Assembly (NCBI GenBank): GCA_023461075.1
Contig: JAEWNY010000120.1
Coordinates: 1-35,461 of the forward strand
Length of the DNA stretch: 35,461 nucleotides
Direction: 5' to 3'
Source: Pseudomonadota bacterium
GTDB lineage: Bacteria > Pseudomonadota > Gammaproteobacteria > Xanthomonadales > Xanthomonadaceae
A program made the position numbers and the translations under genes. Shown here piece by piece: positions 6,900 through 15,311 of the stretch; the first letter of the stretch is position 1; each line of letters starts with the position of its first letter. Under the pieces are notes generated by a model. That model was given only the letters and a program-made list of their open reading frames with translations. It made no database searches and was not told the DNA's origin.

Positions 6900-9185
6900 A
6901 TGGCCGACCAGGACGATTTCAAGCAAGCCGCGCTCGAGTACCACCGGCTGTATCCGCCGGGCAAGATCAAGATCAGCGCGACCAAACCAATGGTCACCCA
7001 GCGCGATCTCTCGCTGGCCTATTCGCCCGGCGTGGCCTATGCCTGCGAGGCGATCGTCGAAGACCCGAACGCGGCCAGCGACCTGACCGCGCGCGGCAAC
7101 CTGGTGGCGGTGATCAGCAACGGCACCGCGGTGCTGGGCTTGGGCGACATCGGCCCGCTCGCCGGCAAGCCGGTGATGGAAGGCAAAGGCGTGCTGTTCA
7201 AGAAGTTCGCCGACATCGACGTGTTCGACATCGAAATCGACGAGCGCGATCCGGACAAGCTGGTCGACATCATCGCCTCGCTTGAGCCGACCTTCGGCGG
7301 CATCAACCTGGAGGACATCAAGGCGCCGGAGTGCTTCATCGTCGAGCGCAAGCTGCGCGAACGGATGAACATCCCCGTGTTCCACGACGACCAGCACGGC
7401 ACGGCGATCATCGTCGGCGCGGCGGTGTTGAACGCGCTTGAAGTCGCCGGCAAGAAGATCGACGAGGTGAAGCTGGCGACCACAGGCGCCGGTGCGGCCG
7501 GCATCGCCTGCCTCGACATGCTGGTGGCGCTGGGTATGAAGCCGGAGAACATCGTCGCCTTCGATCGCGGCGGCGTGATCCATGCGGGGCGCGAAGACCT
7601 CGATCCCGACAAGCGCCGCTATGCCCGCGAAACCGACAAGCGCACGCTCGAAGAGATCGTGGCCGGCGCCGACATGTTCCTTGGTCTCTCGGCGGGGGGC
7701 ATCCTCAAACCGGAGATGGTCGCGACAATGGCCGAGCGGCCGGTCATCCTCGCGCTCGCCAATCCCTATCCGGAGATCCTGCCGGAAGATGCGAAGGCGG
7801 TGCGTGCCGACGCGATCATCGCCACCGGCCGCAGCGACTATCCGAACCAGGTCAACAACGCGCTCTGCTTCCCCTACATCTTCCGCGGCGCGCTGGATGT
7901 CGGCGCGCAGGAAATCAATGAGGCGATGAAGCTGGCCTGCGTGCGCGCGATCGCTGCCCTCGCGCGGATGGAGGCGAGTGACCTCGGCAGCGCCTATGCC
8001 GGCGAGGTGCCGAAGTTCGGCGCCGATTACCTCATCCCGCGTCCGTTCGACCCGCGCCTGATCCAGGTGATCGCGCCGGCGGTGGCACGGGCGGCGATGG
8101 AGTCGGGCGTGGCTGCGCGTCCGATGGCCGACCTCGCCACCTACGAGGAAAAGCTCGGCCAGTTCATTCACAAGACCGGCCTCATGATGAAGCCGGTGTA
8201 CGAACGCGCGCGTGCCGACCTCAAGCGCGTGGTCTATGCCGAGGGCGAGGAGTACGTGGTGCTGCGCGCAGTGCAGACGGTGATCGACGAAGGGCTGGCC
8301 TACCCGATCCTGATCGGCCGGCCGGAGGTCATCGAGCGGCGCATCACCAAGCTCGGCCTGCGCATGAAGCCGGGCGTCGATTTCGAGCTGACCAACATCA
8401 ACGACGATCCGCGCTTCAACGACTACTGGCAGGCCTACCACGTGCGCAACCAGCGCAAGGGCATCACCGAGGATGCGGCCAAGAACCTGGTCCGTTCGCG
8501 GCCGACGCTGGTGGCGGCATTGATGGTCGAGCGCGGCGAAGCCGATGCATTGATCTGCGGCCTGGTCGGGCGCTTCCACAAGAAGCTGGGCTACCTGCTC
8601 AGCGTGTTCGATTTCGAGCCGGGCGTTGCCGGCACCGCGGCGATGACCGGCGTCATCAACGACCACGGCGCGTGGTTCTTCGTCGATACCCACGTGCAGA
8701 TGGACCCGTCCGCCGAGCAGATAGCGCAGGCGACGCTGCAGGCCAGCTGGCGGCTCAGGCTGTTCGGCATCGAGCCGAAGGTGGCCCTGCTCTCGCACAG
8801 CAACTACGGCAGCCATGGCGATGCCTCGGCGGTCAAGATGCGGCGCGCGCGCGAGTTGATCGTGCAGAAGGTGCCGAAGCTGGAGGTCGACGGCGAGATG
8901 ATGGCCGACACCGCCTGGGACGAAGCACTCAGGCAGCGCATCTTCCCCAACACCACGCTGAAGGGCCGCGCCAACCTGTTGGTGATGCCCAACCTGGACG
9001 CCGCCAACATCGGCTACAACCTGATCCGCGTCGCCACCGGCGGCGTGGCGATCGGGCCGATCCTGATGGGTATCGACAAGCCGGCGCACGTGCTGACCCC
9101 GGCCTCCACATCGCGCCGCGTGGTCAACATGACCGCCATTGCCGCGGTGGATGCGCAGTTGCGGGCGGCGCGGCAGGCGCGTTGA
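6900..9185 (+). CDS. maeB: NADP-dependent malic enzyme MaeB with C-terminal phosphotransacetylase-like domain
   Basis: MaeB oxidatively decarboxylates malate to pyruvate with NADP in the cytoplasm. The protein has about 761 residues, the size expected for the two-domain form. Residues about 1-410 are the malic enzyme part ('RDLSLAYSPGVAYACEAI', 'VFHDDQHGTAI', and the NAD(P)-binding 'TTGAGAAGIACLDM'). From about 415 to the end is the phosphotransacetylase-related domain ('VVYAEGEE', 'LLSHSNYGSHG', 'MPNLDAANIGYNL'), which usually regulates rather than catalyses. The start at 6900 (MADQDDFKQAALEYH) best fits remembered relatives; the in-frame ATG at 6888 is the alternative. The glycosyltransferase gene starts 5 bases after the stop and may be cotranscribed. 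Confidence 0.93.
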   Translation: MADQDDFKQAALEYHRLYPPGKIKISATKPMVTQRDLSLAYSPGVAYACEAIVEDPNAASDLTARGNLVAVISNGTAVLGLGDIGPLAGKPVMEGKGVLFKKFADIDVFDIEIDERDPDKLVDIIASLEPTFGGINLEDIKAPECFIVERKLRERMNIPVFHDDQHGTAIIVGAAVLNALEVAGKKIDEVKLATTGAGAAGIACLDMLVALGMKPENIVAFDRGGVIHAGREDLDPDKRRYARETDKRTLEEIVAGADMFLGLSAGGILKPEMVATMAERPVILALANPYPEILPEDAKAVRADAIIATGRSDYPNQVNNALCFPYIFRGALDVGAQEINEAMKLACVRAIAALARMEASDLGSAYAGEVPKFGADYLIPRPFDPRLIQVIAPAVARAAMESGVAARPMADLATYEEKLGQFIHKTGLMMKPVYERARADLKRVVYAEGEEYVVLRAVQTVIDEGLAYPILIGRPEVIERRITKLGLRMKPGVDFELTNINDDPRFNDYWQAYHVRNQRKGITEDAAKNLVRSRPTLVAALMVERGEADALICGLVGRFHKKLGYLLSVFDFEPGVAGTAAMTGVINDHGAWFFVDTHVQMDPSAEQIAQATLQASWRLRLFGIEPKVALLSHSNYGSHGDASAVKMRRARELIVQKVPKLEVDGEMMADTAWDEALRQRIFPNTTLKGRANLLVMPNLDAANIGYNLIRVATGGVAIGPILMGIDKPAHVLTPASTSRRVVNMTAIAAVDAQLRAARQAR

Positions 9186-9190
9186 AGTCG

Positions 9191-10225
9191 ATGGATGCCG
9201 TCGCCGGCAGGCGTCGTTACCGGCTCAACCTGATCGCCTGGAACAACGGGGTGGGCTTGACGCGCGATCTGGCGCTCCTGGCCGAGGGATTACGCGCAGC
9301 GGGTTTCGATGTCACGGTCACGCCGATCGGTCGGGGCAAGCTGCGCAAATGGTTTCGCCCGCCGTTGATGCGTGCCAGGCACGCGTTGCGCCGATGGATG
9401 GGCGGCGGCGCGCTGCACGATGCCAACCTCATGCTCGAGCACGTGCGTCCGGAGGAGTTCGGCGGCGCGCGGCGGCAGTTCTTCATCCCCAATCCGGAAT
9501 GGTGCCTGGATTCCGATGTCGCGGCCTTGCCGGGTATCGATGCGGTGTTGACCAAGACGCGCCACGCCGAGGCGCTGCTGGCGCGGTTCGGCCGGCCGAT
9601 CGCATCGATAGGCTTCACCAGCGAAGACCGTTTCGATGCAGCCGTGCCGCGTGAGCGCACGTTCTTCCACCTGGCCGGGCGCAGTTCCAACAAGGGCACT
9701 GCGGCCCTGGTCGCGCTGTGGCGCAAGCATCCGGAATGGCCGCGGCTGACCATCGTGCAGAATCGTCGCGCAGCCGCCGATGTCCGCATCGAAGCGACCA
9801 ACATCGAACACCGGGTCGACTACCTCGAAGATGGCGAACTGCGCCGCCTGCAGAACCTGCATCGCTTTCACCTGTGTCCTTCGGAGACCGAGGGGTTCGG
9901 TCATTACCTCGTCGAGGCGATGAGCGTGGGTGCGATAACCCTCACAACCGACGCACCGCCGATGAACGAACTGGTGAGCGACGAGCGCGGGATGCCGGTG
10001 GCTTACGACCGCACCGGCACTCAGAATCTGGCGACCACTTACCATTTCGACGAGACCGCGATGGAGGCGACGATCGATCGACTGCTGGCGTTGCCGGAGC
10101 CGGAACTTGATCGGATGGGCGGCAACGCGCGCGCGTGGTATCTCGCCAACCACGCCGATTTCCCGCGCCGCCTGCAGGCCGCGATCGGGCCATTGCTGGA
10201 CGATCTGCCGGGCAGGCGTCGATGA
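9191..10225 (+). CDS. Glycosyltransferase, GT4-like (GT-B fold)
   Basis: A 344-residue predicted glycosyltransferase. The C-terminal half contains the retaining GT4 signature E-x7-E, with E234 and E242 in 'TEGFGHYLVEAMSVGAI', preceded by a 'HLAGRSSNKGTAALVALW' segment typical of the domain that binds the nucleotide sugar. The N-terminal half starts with a beta-strand and a glycine-containing loop ('NLIAWNNGVGLTRDLALLAEGL'), as expected for the acceptor-side Rossmann domain. No membrane segment or signal is visible, so it is cytoplasmic. The sugar and acceptor cannot be told. The methyltransferase gene overlaps its stop (ATGA), so the two probably act on the same glycan or glycolipid. An upstream TTG at 9182 is a possible start. 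Confidence 0.8.
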   Translation: MDAVAGRRRYRLNLIAWNNGVGLTRDLALLAEGLRAAGFDVTVTPIGRGKLRKWFRPPLMRARHALRRWMGGGALHDANLMLEHVRPEEFGGARRQFFIPNPEWCLDSDVAALPGIDAVLTKTRHAEALLARFGRPIASIGFTSEDRFDAAVPRERTFFHLAGRSSNKGTAALVALWRKHPEWPRLTIVQNRRAAADVRIEATNIEHRVDYLEDGELRRLQNLHRFHLCPSETEGFGHYLVEAMSVGAITLTTDAPPMNELVSDERGMPVAYDRTGTQNLATTYHFDETAMEATIDRLLALPEPELDRMGGNARAWYLANHADFPRRLQAAIGPLLDDLPGRRR

Positions 10226-11031
10226 GCCGCTGCAAGATCTGCGAATCGCCGGCGCGAGAACATGCGCGAAAGCGCATCCTCGGCAAATACGAGGGCATCT
10301 ATCTCCGCTGCGATGCCTGCGGCTTCGTATGGGTGGATGCGCCGCATTGGCTGGAGGAAGCGTATTCGCGTGCGATCACCGCGCTCGACACCGGCATCGT
10401 GACCCGCAACCTGTGGCTGCGCGATGTGGCGCTCGCGTTGCTCGGGACCCAGCTGCGCGATGTGCGGCACATTCTGGACCACGGTGGCGGTACCGGCCTG
10501 TTCGTACGCCTGTTGCGCGATGCCGGACACGATGCCTGGTGGTGGGACGCGCACTGCGACAATCTCCTCGCGCGCGGCTACGAAGCCGAATCGGGCGCGA
10601 CGTTCGACATGGTCACCGCTTTCGAAGTGGTCGAGCACTTCGTCGAGCCGATGCCGGAGCTGCTGGCTTTGCGGGAACGTGCGCCGCGCCTGCTGATCTC
10701 CACCGAGTTGCAGCCGTCAGACCCGGCAGCGTTGATGGGTTGGCACTACCTTGCGCCGGAGGCAGGCCAGCACATCGGCTTCTTCACCCGACGCAGCCTC
10801 GAGGTGGTGGCGGAGCGCCTGTCGTTGAAGCTGTCCAGCAACGGCCGCAACCTGCACCTTCTCGCACCCGAGCGCATCAGCGATCGCTGGCTGCACCTGT
10901 TGCGCAAGCCGTCGTGGGCCTCCAAATGGGCGTGGCTGGGACGTGGGCGCAGCTTGGCCCATCCGGATGCCGCAGAGCAATTGACCCGCCTGCAGGAGCA
11001 GGACAACCATCGCGAAAATACAGCCGGATAA
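10222..11031 (+). CDS. Class I SAM-dependent methyltransferase with N-terminal zinc-finger-like head
   Basis: A 269-residue protein with four cysteines in two CxxC pairs (C4, C7, C30, C33) at the N-terminus, likely a zinc-binding treble-clef. A class I methyltransferase domain follows, whose SAM-binding motif I is 'ILDHGGGTG' at 84-92 and whose later 'FDMVTAFEVVEHF' resembles motifs II/III. 'HYLAPEAGQHIGFFT' is common in Methyltransf_23-type enzymes that modify sugars or natural products. Translation is coupled to the glycosyltransferase by a 4-base ATGA overlap. The substrate is unknown; a glycan or its precursor is the natural guess from context. Confidence 0.78.
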   Translation: MSRCKICESPAREHARKRILGKYEGIYLRCDACGFVWVDAPHWLEEAYSRAITALDTGIVTRNLWLRDVALALLGTQLRDVRHILDHGGGTGLFVRLLRDAGHDAWWWDAHCDNLLARGYEAESGATFDMVTAFEVVEHFVEPMPELLALRERAPRLLISTELQPSDPAALMGWHYLAPEAGQHIGFFTRRSLEVVAERLSLKLSSNGRNLHLLAPERISDRWLHLLRKPSWASKWAWLGRGRSLAHPDAAEQLTRLQEQDNHRENTAG

Positions 11032-11065
11032 AATTTCAGAGCGTACGGATGCGTCTGTTCGCCCT

Positions 11066-11074
11066 TGCTAGACT
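11066..11074 (+). promoter_or_regulatory. Extended -10 promoter element upstream of aceE
   Basis: TTGCTAGACT ends at 11074 and contains TGC directly before TAGACT (11069-11074), the TGn extended -10 arrangement. It lies 36 bases before the aceE ATG in a 79-bp intergenic gap. No -35 match is seen, which is tolerated by extended -10 promoters. Prediction only. Confidence 0.35.
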
Positions 11075-11110
11075 GCGGCGAATCACATCGACGACAACGG
11101 CGGAGCGCCC

Positions 11111-13801
11111 ATGAACTGGCTCAACGAACTGCTGCAGAACGACCCCGATCCGACCGAGACCCGCGAGTGGGTGGAATCGATCAAGGCGGTCATCGACGCG
11201 CAGGGCCCGGAGCGCGCGCACCAGCTGCTGGAGGGCATGGTCGAGCTGACCCGCCGTGCCGGCGCGCACATGCCGTTCGCGCCGACCACCGAATACATCA
11301 ACACCATCCCGACCCACCTTGAACCGGCCTTTCCCGGCGATGCGCAGATGGAGTGGCGGATCCGCTCGATGATCCGCTGGAATGCGATGGCCATGGTGGT
11401 GCGGGCCAACCGCAAGCCGGGCGAATTGGGCGGCCACATCGCCAGCTTCGCGTCTTCGGCGACTTTGTACGACGTCGGTTTCAACCACTTCTGGCGCGCG
11501 CCTTCGGAAAATCATCCGGGTGACCTGCTTTACATCCAGGGCCACAGCTCGCCGGGCATCTACGCGCGTGCGTTCCTGGAAGGGCGCATCAGCGAATCGC
11601 AGCTCGACAACTTCCGCATGGAAGTGGATGGCAAGGGCATCAGCTCCTACCCGCACCCGTGGCTGATGCCGGATTTCTGGCAGACAGCGACGGTGTCGAT
11701 GGGGCTTGGCCCGATCGCCGCGATCTACCAGGCGCGCAACTGGAAGTACCTGGAAGCGCGCGGCCTGATGCCTAAGACCGACCGCAAGGTCTGGTGTTTC
11801 ATGGGCGATGGCGAGTGCGACGAGCCCGAGAGCCTCGGCGCGATCTCGGTCGCCGGGCGCGAAGGGCTCGACAACCTGGTCTTCGTCATCAACTGCAACC
11901 TGCAGCGGCTCGATGGCCCGGTGCGCGGCAACGGCAAGATCATCCAGGAGCTGGAAGGCGGCTTCCGCGGCGCCGGCTGGAACGTCATCAAACTGGTCTG
12001 GGGCAGCTATTGGGACCCGCTGCTGGCCAAGGACCGCGACGGCATGCTCAAGCGCGTCATGATGGATACCGTCGATGGCGAATACCAGAACTGCAAGGCC
12101 TTCGGCGGCGCCTACACGCGCGAACATTTCTTCGGCAAGACGCCGGAAACGTTGGCCATGGTCGCCAACCTGAGCGACGAGGACATCTGGCGCCTAAACC
12201 GCGGTGGCCATGATCCGCACAAGGTTCATGCGGCCTACGACCTCGCCACCAAGACCACCGGCATGCCCACGGTGATCCTGGCCAAGACTGTCAAGGGCTA
12301 CGGCATGGGTGCAGCGGGCGAGGCGCTCAACCCGACCCACCAGACCAAGAAGCTCGACGACGACTCGGTACGGATCTTCCGCGACCGTTTCAAGATCGAC
12401 GTGCCGGACGAGGCGCTGAAGGATGGCGCGATCCCGTTCCTGCATCCGGGCAAGGATTCGCCCGAGATCGAATACATGATGGAGCGGCGCAAGGCGCTCG
12501 GCGGCTTCCTTCCGCAACGCCGGCGCAAGGCCTCGACCTCGCTGGAAGTGCCCAAGCTCGAGGCGTTCGAGCGCCTGACCAAGGCGACCGGCGAGCGCGA
12601 GATCAGCACCACGATGGCCTTCGTGCAGGCGCTCGCCATTGTCTTGCGCGACAAGCAGGTCGGGCCGCGCTGCGTGCCGATCGTCGCCGACGAAGCGCGC
12701 ACCTTCGGCATGGAAGGCCTGTTCCGCCAGCTCGGCATCTATGCGCCGCAGGGGCAGAAGTACAAGCCGGTGGATGCCGACCAGCTGATGTTCTACCGCG
12801 AGGACGCGGCCGGGCAGGTGCTGGAGGAAGGCATCACCGAGGCCGGCGCGTTCGCCTCGTGGCTGGCCGCGGCGACCAGTTACAGCGTCAACGACCTGCA
12901 GATGCTGCCGTTCTACATCTACTACTCGATGTTCGGCTTCCAGCGCATCGGCGATTCGGCCTGGCAAGCGGCCGACATGCGCGCGCGCGGCTTCCTGCTG
13001 GGCGCCACCGCCGGCCGCACGACGATCAACGGCGAAGGCCTGCAGCACGAGGACGGACACAGCCACGTGCAGGCCAGCTTCATCCCCAATTGCCGCGCCT
13101 ACGATCCCACCTTCCACTACGAAGTCGTCACCATCCTGCAGCACGGCATGCAGCGGATGATGGCCGAGCAGCGCGATGAGTACTTCTACCTCACCCTGAT
13201 GAACGAGAACTACGCGCACCCGGACATGCCCGAAGGCGCGGCCGAGGGCATCATCAAGGGCATGTACCTGCTGCAGGACGGCGGCAAGCCGAAGAAGGGC
13301 GAGCTGCGCGTGCAGCTGATGGGCAGCGGCACGATCCTGCGCGAGGTGATCGCCGCGGCCGAGTTGCTCGACAAGGAATTCGGCATCAAGGCCGATATCT
13401 GGGCCTGCCCGAGCTTCAACGAGCTGGCACGCGAGGGCGAGGACGCAGTTCGGCACAACCGCCTCAACCCCGAAGCGAAGGACAAGCGCGTGCCGTACGT
13501 GACGCAGCTGCTGGGCGACCGGCAAGGTCCGGCGATCGCCGCGACCGACTACGTGCGCACCTTCGCCAACCAGGTCCGCGAGTTCGTGCCGATGAAGTAC
13601 GTGGTGCTCGGCACCGATGGCTTTGGTCGCAGTGATACCCGCGCCAACCTGCGCCGCCACTTCGAGGTCGATCGCTTCCACGTCGCCCAAGCCGCGGTCT
13701 CCGCGCTGGCCGAGGAAGGCAAGCTGACGCCGAAGGAGGTCGCGCGTGCGATCAAGGCCTGGGGGATTGCCAGCGACAAGCCGAATCCGTTGACGGTCTG
13801 A
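11111..13801 (+). CDS. aceE: Pyruvate dehydrogenase E1 component, homodimeric (AceE)
   Basis: AceE is the thiamine-diphosphate-dependent E1 subunit that decarboxylates pyruvate and passes the acetyl group to the E2 lipoyl domain. The protein has 896 residues, the normal length of the single-chain proteobacterial E1. Seen directly: 'HIASFASSATLYDVGFNHFW', the ThDP/Mg motif beginning GDGECDEPES at 232 and reaching 'NCNLQRLDGPVRGN', 'HQTKKLDDD', the pyrimidine domain with 'FGMEGLFRQLGIY' and 'GRTTINGEGLQHEDGHSH', and the C-terminal 'VLGTDGFGRSDTR'. The ATG follows GGAG by 7 bases. aceF and lpd are not adjacent; a decayed gene follows instead. Confidence 0.96.
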   Translation: MNWLNELLQNDPDPTETREWVESIKAVIDAQGPERAHQLLEGMVELTRRAGAHMPFAPTTEYINTIPTHLEPAFPGDAQMEWRIRSMIRWNAMAMVVRANRKPGELGGHIASFASSATLYDVGFNHFWRAPSENHPGDLLYIQGHSSPGIYARAFLEGRISESQLDNFRMEVDGKGISSYPHPWLMPDFWQTATVSMGLGPIAAIYQARNWKYLEARGLMPKTDRKVWCFMGDGECDEPESLGAISVAGREGLDNLVFVINCNLQRLDGPVRGNGKIIQELEGGFRGAGWNVIKLVWGSYWDPLLAKDRDGMLKRVMMDTVDGEYQNCKAFGGAYTREHFFGKTPETLAMVANLSDEDIWRLNRGGHDPHKVHAAYDLATKTTGMPTVILAKTVKGYGMGAAGEALNPTHQTKKLDDDSVRIFRDRFKIDVPDEALKDGAIPFLHPGKDSPEIEYMMERRKALGGFLPQRRRKASTSLEVPKLEAFERLTKATGEREISTTMAFVQALAIVLRDKQVGPRCVPIVADEARTFGMEGLFRQLGIYAPQGQKYKPVDADQLMFYREDAAGQVLEEGITEAGAFASWLAAATSYSVNDLQMLPFYIYYSMFGFQRIGDSAWQAADMRARGFLLGATAGRTTINGEGLQHEDGHSHVQASFIPNCRAYDPTFHYEVVTILQHGMQRMMAEQRDEYFYLTLMNENYAHPDMPEGAAEGIIKGMYLLQDGGKPKKGELRVQLMGSGTILREVIAAAELLDKEFGIKADIWACPSFNELAREGEDAVRHNRLNPEAKDKRVPYVTQLLGDRQGPAIAATDYVRTFANQVREFVPMKYVVLGTDGFGRSDTRANLRRHFEVDRFHVAQAAVSALAEEGKLTPKEVARAIKAWGIASDKPNPLTV

Positions 13802-13806
13802 CGCGC

Positions 13807-14401
13807 GTGCGCGGTGAGCTGATCGCGCTGTGCCCGCTGCTGGCCTTGCCGGCAGCGGCGCAAACCGCGACGCGAAGGTCCGCAGTCGTCGATCGCCGCA
13901 TCGCCATCACCATCGACGACCTCCCGTGGCAATCCCTCTGAGAGCCGCAGGTCGGCGATTACACGGATTGGCATCGCAAGCTGATCGCGCAGATGAAGCA
14001 GGCCGATGCCCCGATCACCGGCTTCGTCAACGAGAAAGGCCAGGAGGTCGATGGCGAAGTGGACCCCGCGCGCCTTGCGCTCCTCGAGGATTGGCTGGAC
14101 GCGGACTTCGACCTCGGCAACCACACCTATGCGCACCAGAGCCTGCACGACATCGGCGTTCCGGCGTTCCAGCAATCGATACTCGACGGCGAACGCCAGC
14201 TGCGTCCGCTCATGGCTGGCCTGCTACGGCAAGACGCCGCGTGACGCGGCCTACCAGCGCGCGGATGGCTACTACGGCAAATGGGGCCCGAGCTGGATAC
14301 ACCGCTGGGTGATGGCGGAGAAGCGGCCCAAATCGTTCTTTGCCGGCGAGCCGCCGGTGCCGAAGTGTGTGATGGAGATGGCCGGGGTTGAGGGGGGGTA
14401 G
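13807..14401 (+). pseudogene. Polysaccharide deacetylase remnant (NodB-type), broken by a stop, a deletion and a frameshift
   Basis: The frame opening at GTG 13807 begins with a signal-like 'LCPLLALPAAAQT' and reads through a NodB motif 1 ('IAITIDDLPW'). It hits TGA at 13939-13941, continues in the same frame with 'GDYTDWHRKLIAQMKQADAPITGFV' and the motif 2-like 'DLGNHTYAHQSLHDIG', and stops at 14244. The homologous C-terminal part ('AYQRADGYYGKWGPSWIHRW', 'PPVPKCVMEMAG') appears in another frame and ends at 14401. The middle of the domain, including the later catalytic motifs, is missing. An intact relative would be a secreted carbohydrate de-N-acetylase of about 280-320 residues. At least three lesions make a working product very unlikely. 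Confidence 0.82.
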
Positions 14402-14403
14402 CC

Positions 14404-15270
14404 TTACTCACCCAGTGGCATTGCACGATAACCTGAAGCTTCAAGCAGACAGGTGCTGCCGACTGACCCCGACAGATTGAACATGCGTGGGTTCTGGCGG
14501 AACGTAAACACCCGATAGAGGTGAAACTGATCGGGCACTTCGTCCGAGAACGCGAGCTCATTAGGTGAGATGAAGAACGGCGTTTCCGCCGCGTACGCGG
14601 TCGTCTTGACCTCGATGAAGCGCTCACGACCGCTGGTTTCATACGAGAGGATGTCGTAGCCCACACCATCGCCACGAAGCTCGGACACATGCTCAATGCG
14701 CTCGGCAAGCGCCTTGGCGCCGGCCTCGTGCAGCCTCCGACTTTCATATTCCATGATCAGGTTTTCGCCTGCCAGACCCAGCGAACGATTCCGTGACTCG
14801 CGCTCAAGGTAATCACGCTTTATCGGCATGCGATCCCACGGCACGCTTGGCTCACCGGTTCTTTGTCGTGCGTTGGGAATCGGCTTGATGAAGTCGATGA
14901 AGTTGTCGATGACCGGCGTTTCAGCCGGTGTTTCGACGCTCCTGAGCGCTAAGGCGTCGAACTGCGAATCCCTCTGGAGCTCGCGTCCCACGACCTCAAT
15001 CAACAACCGTTGGAAGTTGGGCAGCGCTTTGTAGCCGGTCAGTGATTGGACGCCATAAAGGTTCATCACCGCACTGATGTTCCGGTGCTTGTACTCGATG
15101 GAAGAAATGTTGCGCGCTGGAATGCTTGCTTGGAGCCGCCGATTGATCTCGGACTTGTTGATGCTCTGTCCAAGCTCCTGCATCCGCAACATCTGGAAGT
15201 AGACGGAGACAGCGGCCTCCACTTCCTGTTCGGTCCAAGGTTCACCGGTAGTGCCTAGATCGATGGGCAT
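14404..15270 (-). CDS. DUF3883/NOV_C nuclease-like protein with N-terminal helical DNA-binding-like domain
   Basis: A 288-residue protein. The N-terminal 90 residues ('PWTEQEVEAAVSVYFQML', 'INKSEINRRL', 'SIEYKHRNISAVMNLYG', 'GYKALPNFQRLL') match a module I know from the front of predicted restriction-type nucleases. The C-terminal part (about 165-270) fits DUF3883/NOV_C: 'GLAGENLIMEYESRRL', 'GVGYDILSY', 'RFIEVKTT', 'PFFISPNELAFS'. D206 with E220-x-K222 forms a PD-(D/E)xK-like active site. Base composition is visibly lower in GC than its neighbours. The gene ends 2 bases from the deacetylase remnant and starts 41 bases from the serine hydrolase, which suggests acquisition as a single cassette. 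A defence or DNA-modification-sensing nuclease role is inferred; the target is unknown. Confidence 0.75.
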   Translation of the reverse strand: MPIDLGTTGEPWTEQEVEAAVSVYFQMLRMQELGQSINKSEINRRLQASIPARNISSIEYKHRNISAVMNLYGVQSLTGYKALPNFQRLLIEVVGRELQRDSQFDALALRSVETPAETPVIDNFIDFIKPIPNARQRTGEPSVPWDRMPIKRDYLERESRNRSLGLAGENLIMEYESRRLHEAGAKALAERIEHVSELRGDGVGYDILSYETSGRERFIEVKTTAYAAETPFFISPNELAFSDEVPDQFHLYRVFTFRQNPRMFNLSGSVGSTCLLEASGYRAMPLGE

Positions 15271-15311
15271 GCTGGGTTGGCGCAGTGTGTATTGCCAACC
15301 AGGATAGCCCG

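Noticed and set aside
6747..9089. 780-codon open frame on the minus strand opposite maeB
   Set aside because: It is antisense to a complete MaeB, rich in His, Arg, Gly and Asp as GC-rich shadow frames are, and has no recognisable domain.
9182..9193. TTG at 9182 as the glycosyltransferase start overlapping the maeB stop
   Set aside because: It is possible, but the ATG at 9191 is three codons further and a more usual start; neither has a clear Shine-Dalgarno.
12194..13690. 498-codon open frame opposite aceE
   Set aside because: It lies fully within aceE, whose coding identity is certain, and shows no domain of its own.
14404..15270. DUF3883 gene as part of the type III R-M island
   Set aside because: It lies about 9 kb away, separated by conserved housekeeping genes, so a separate acquisition is simpler.
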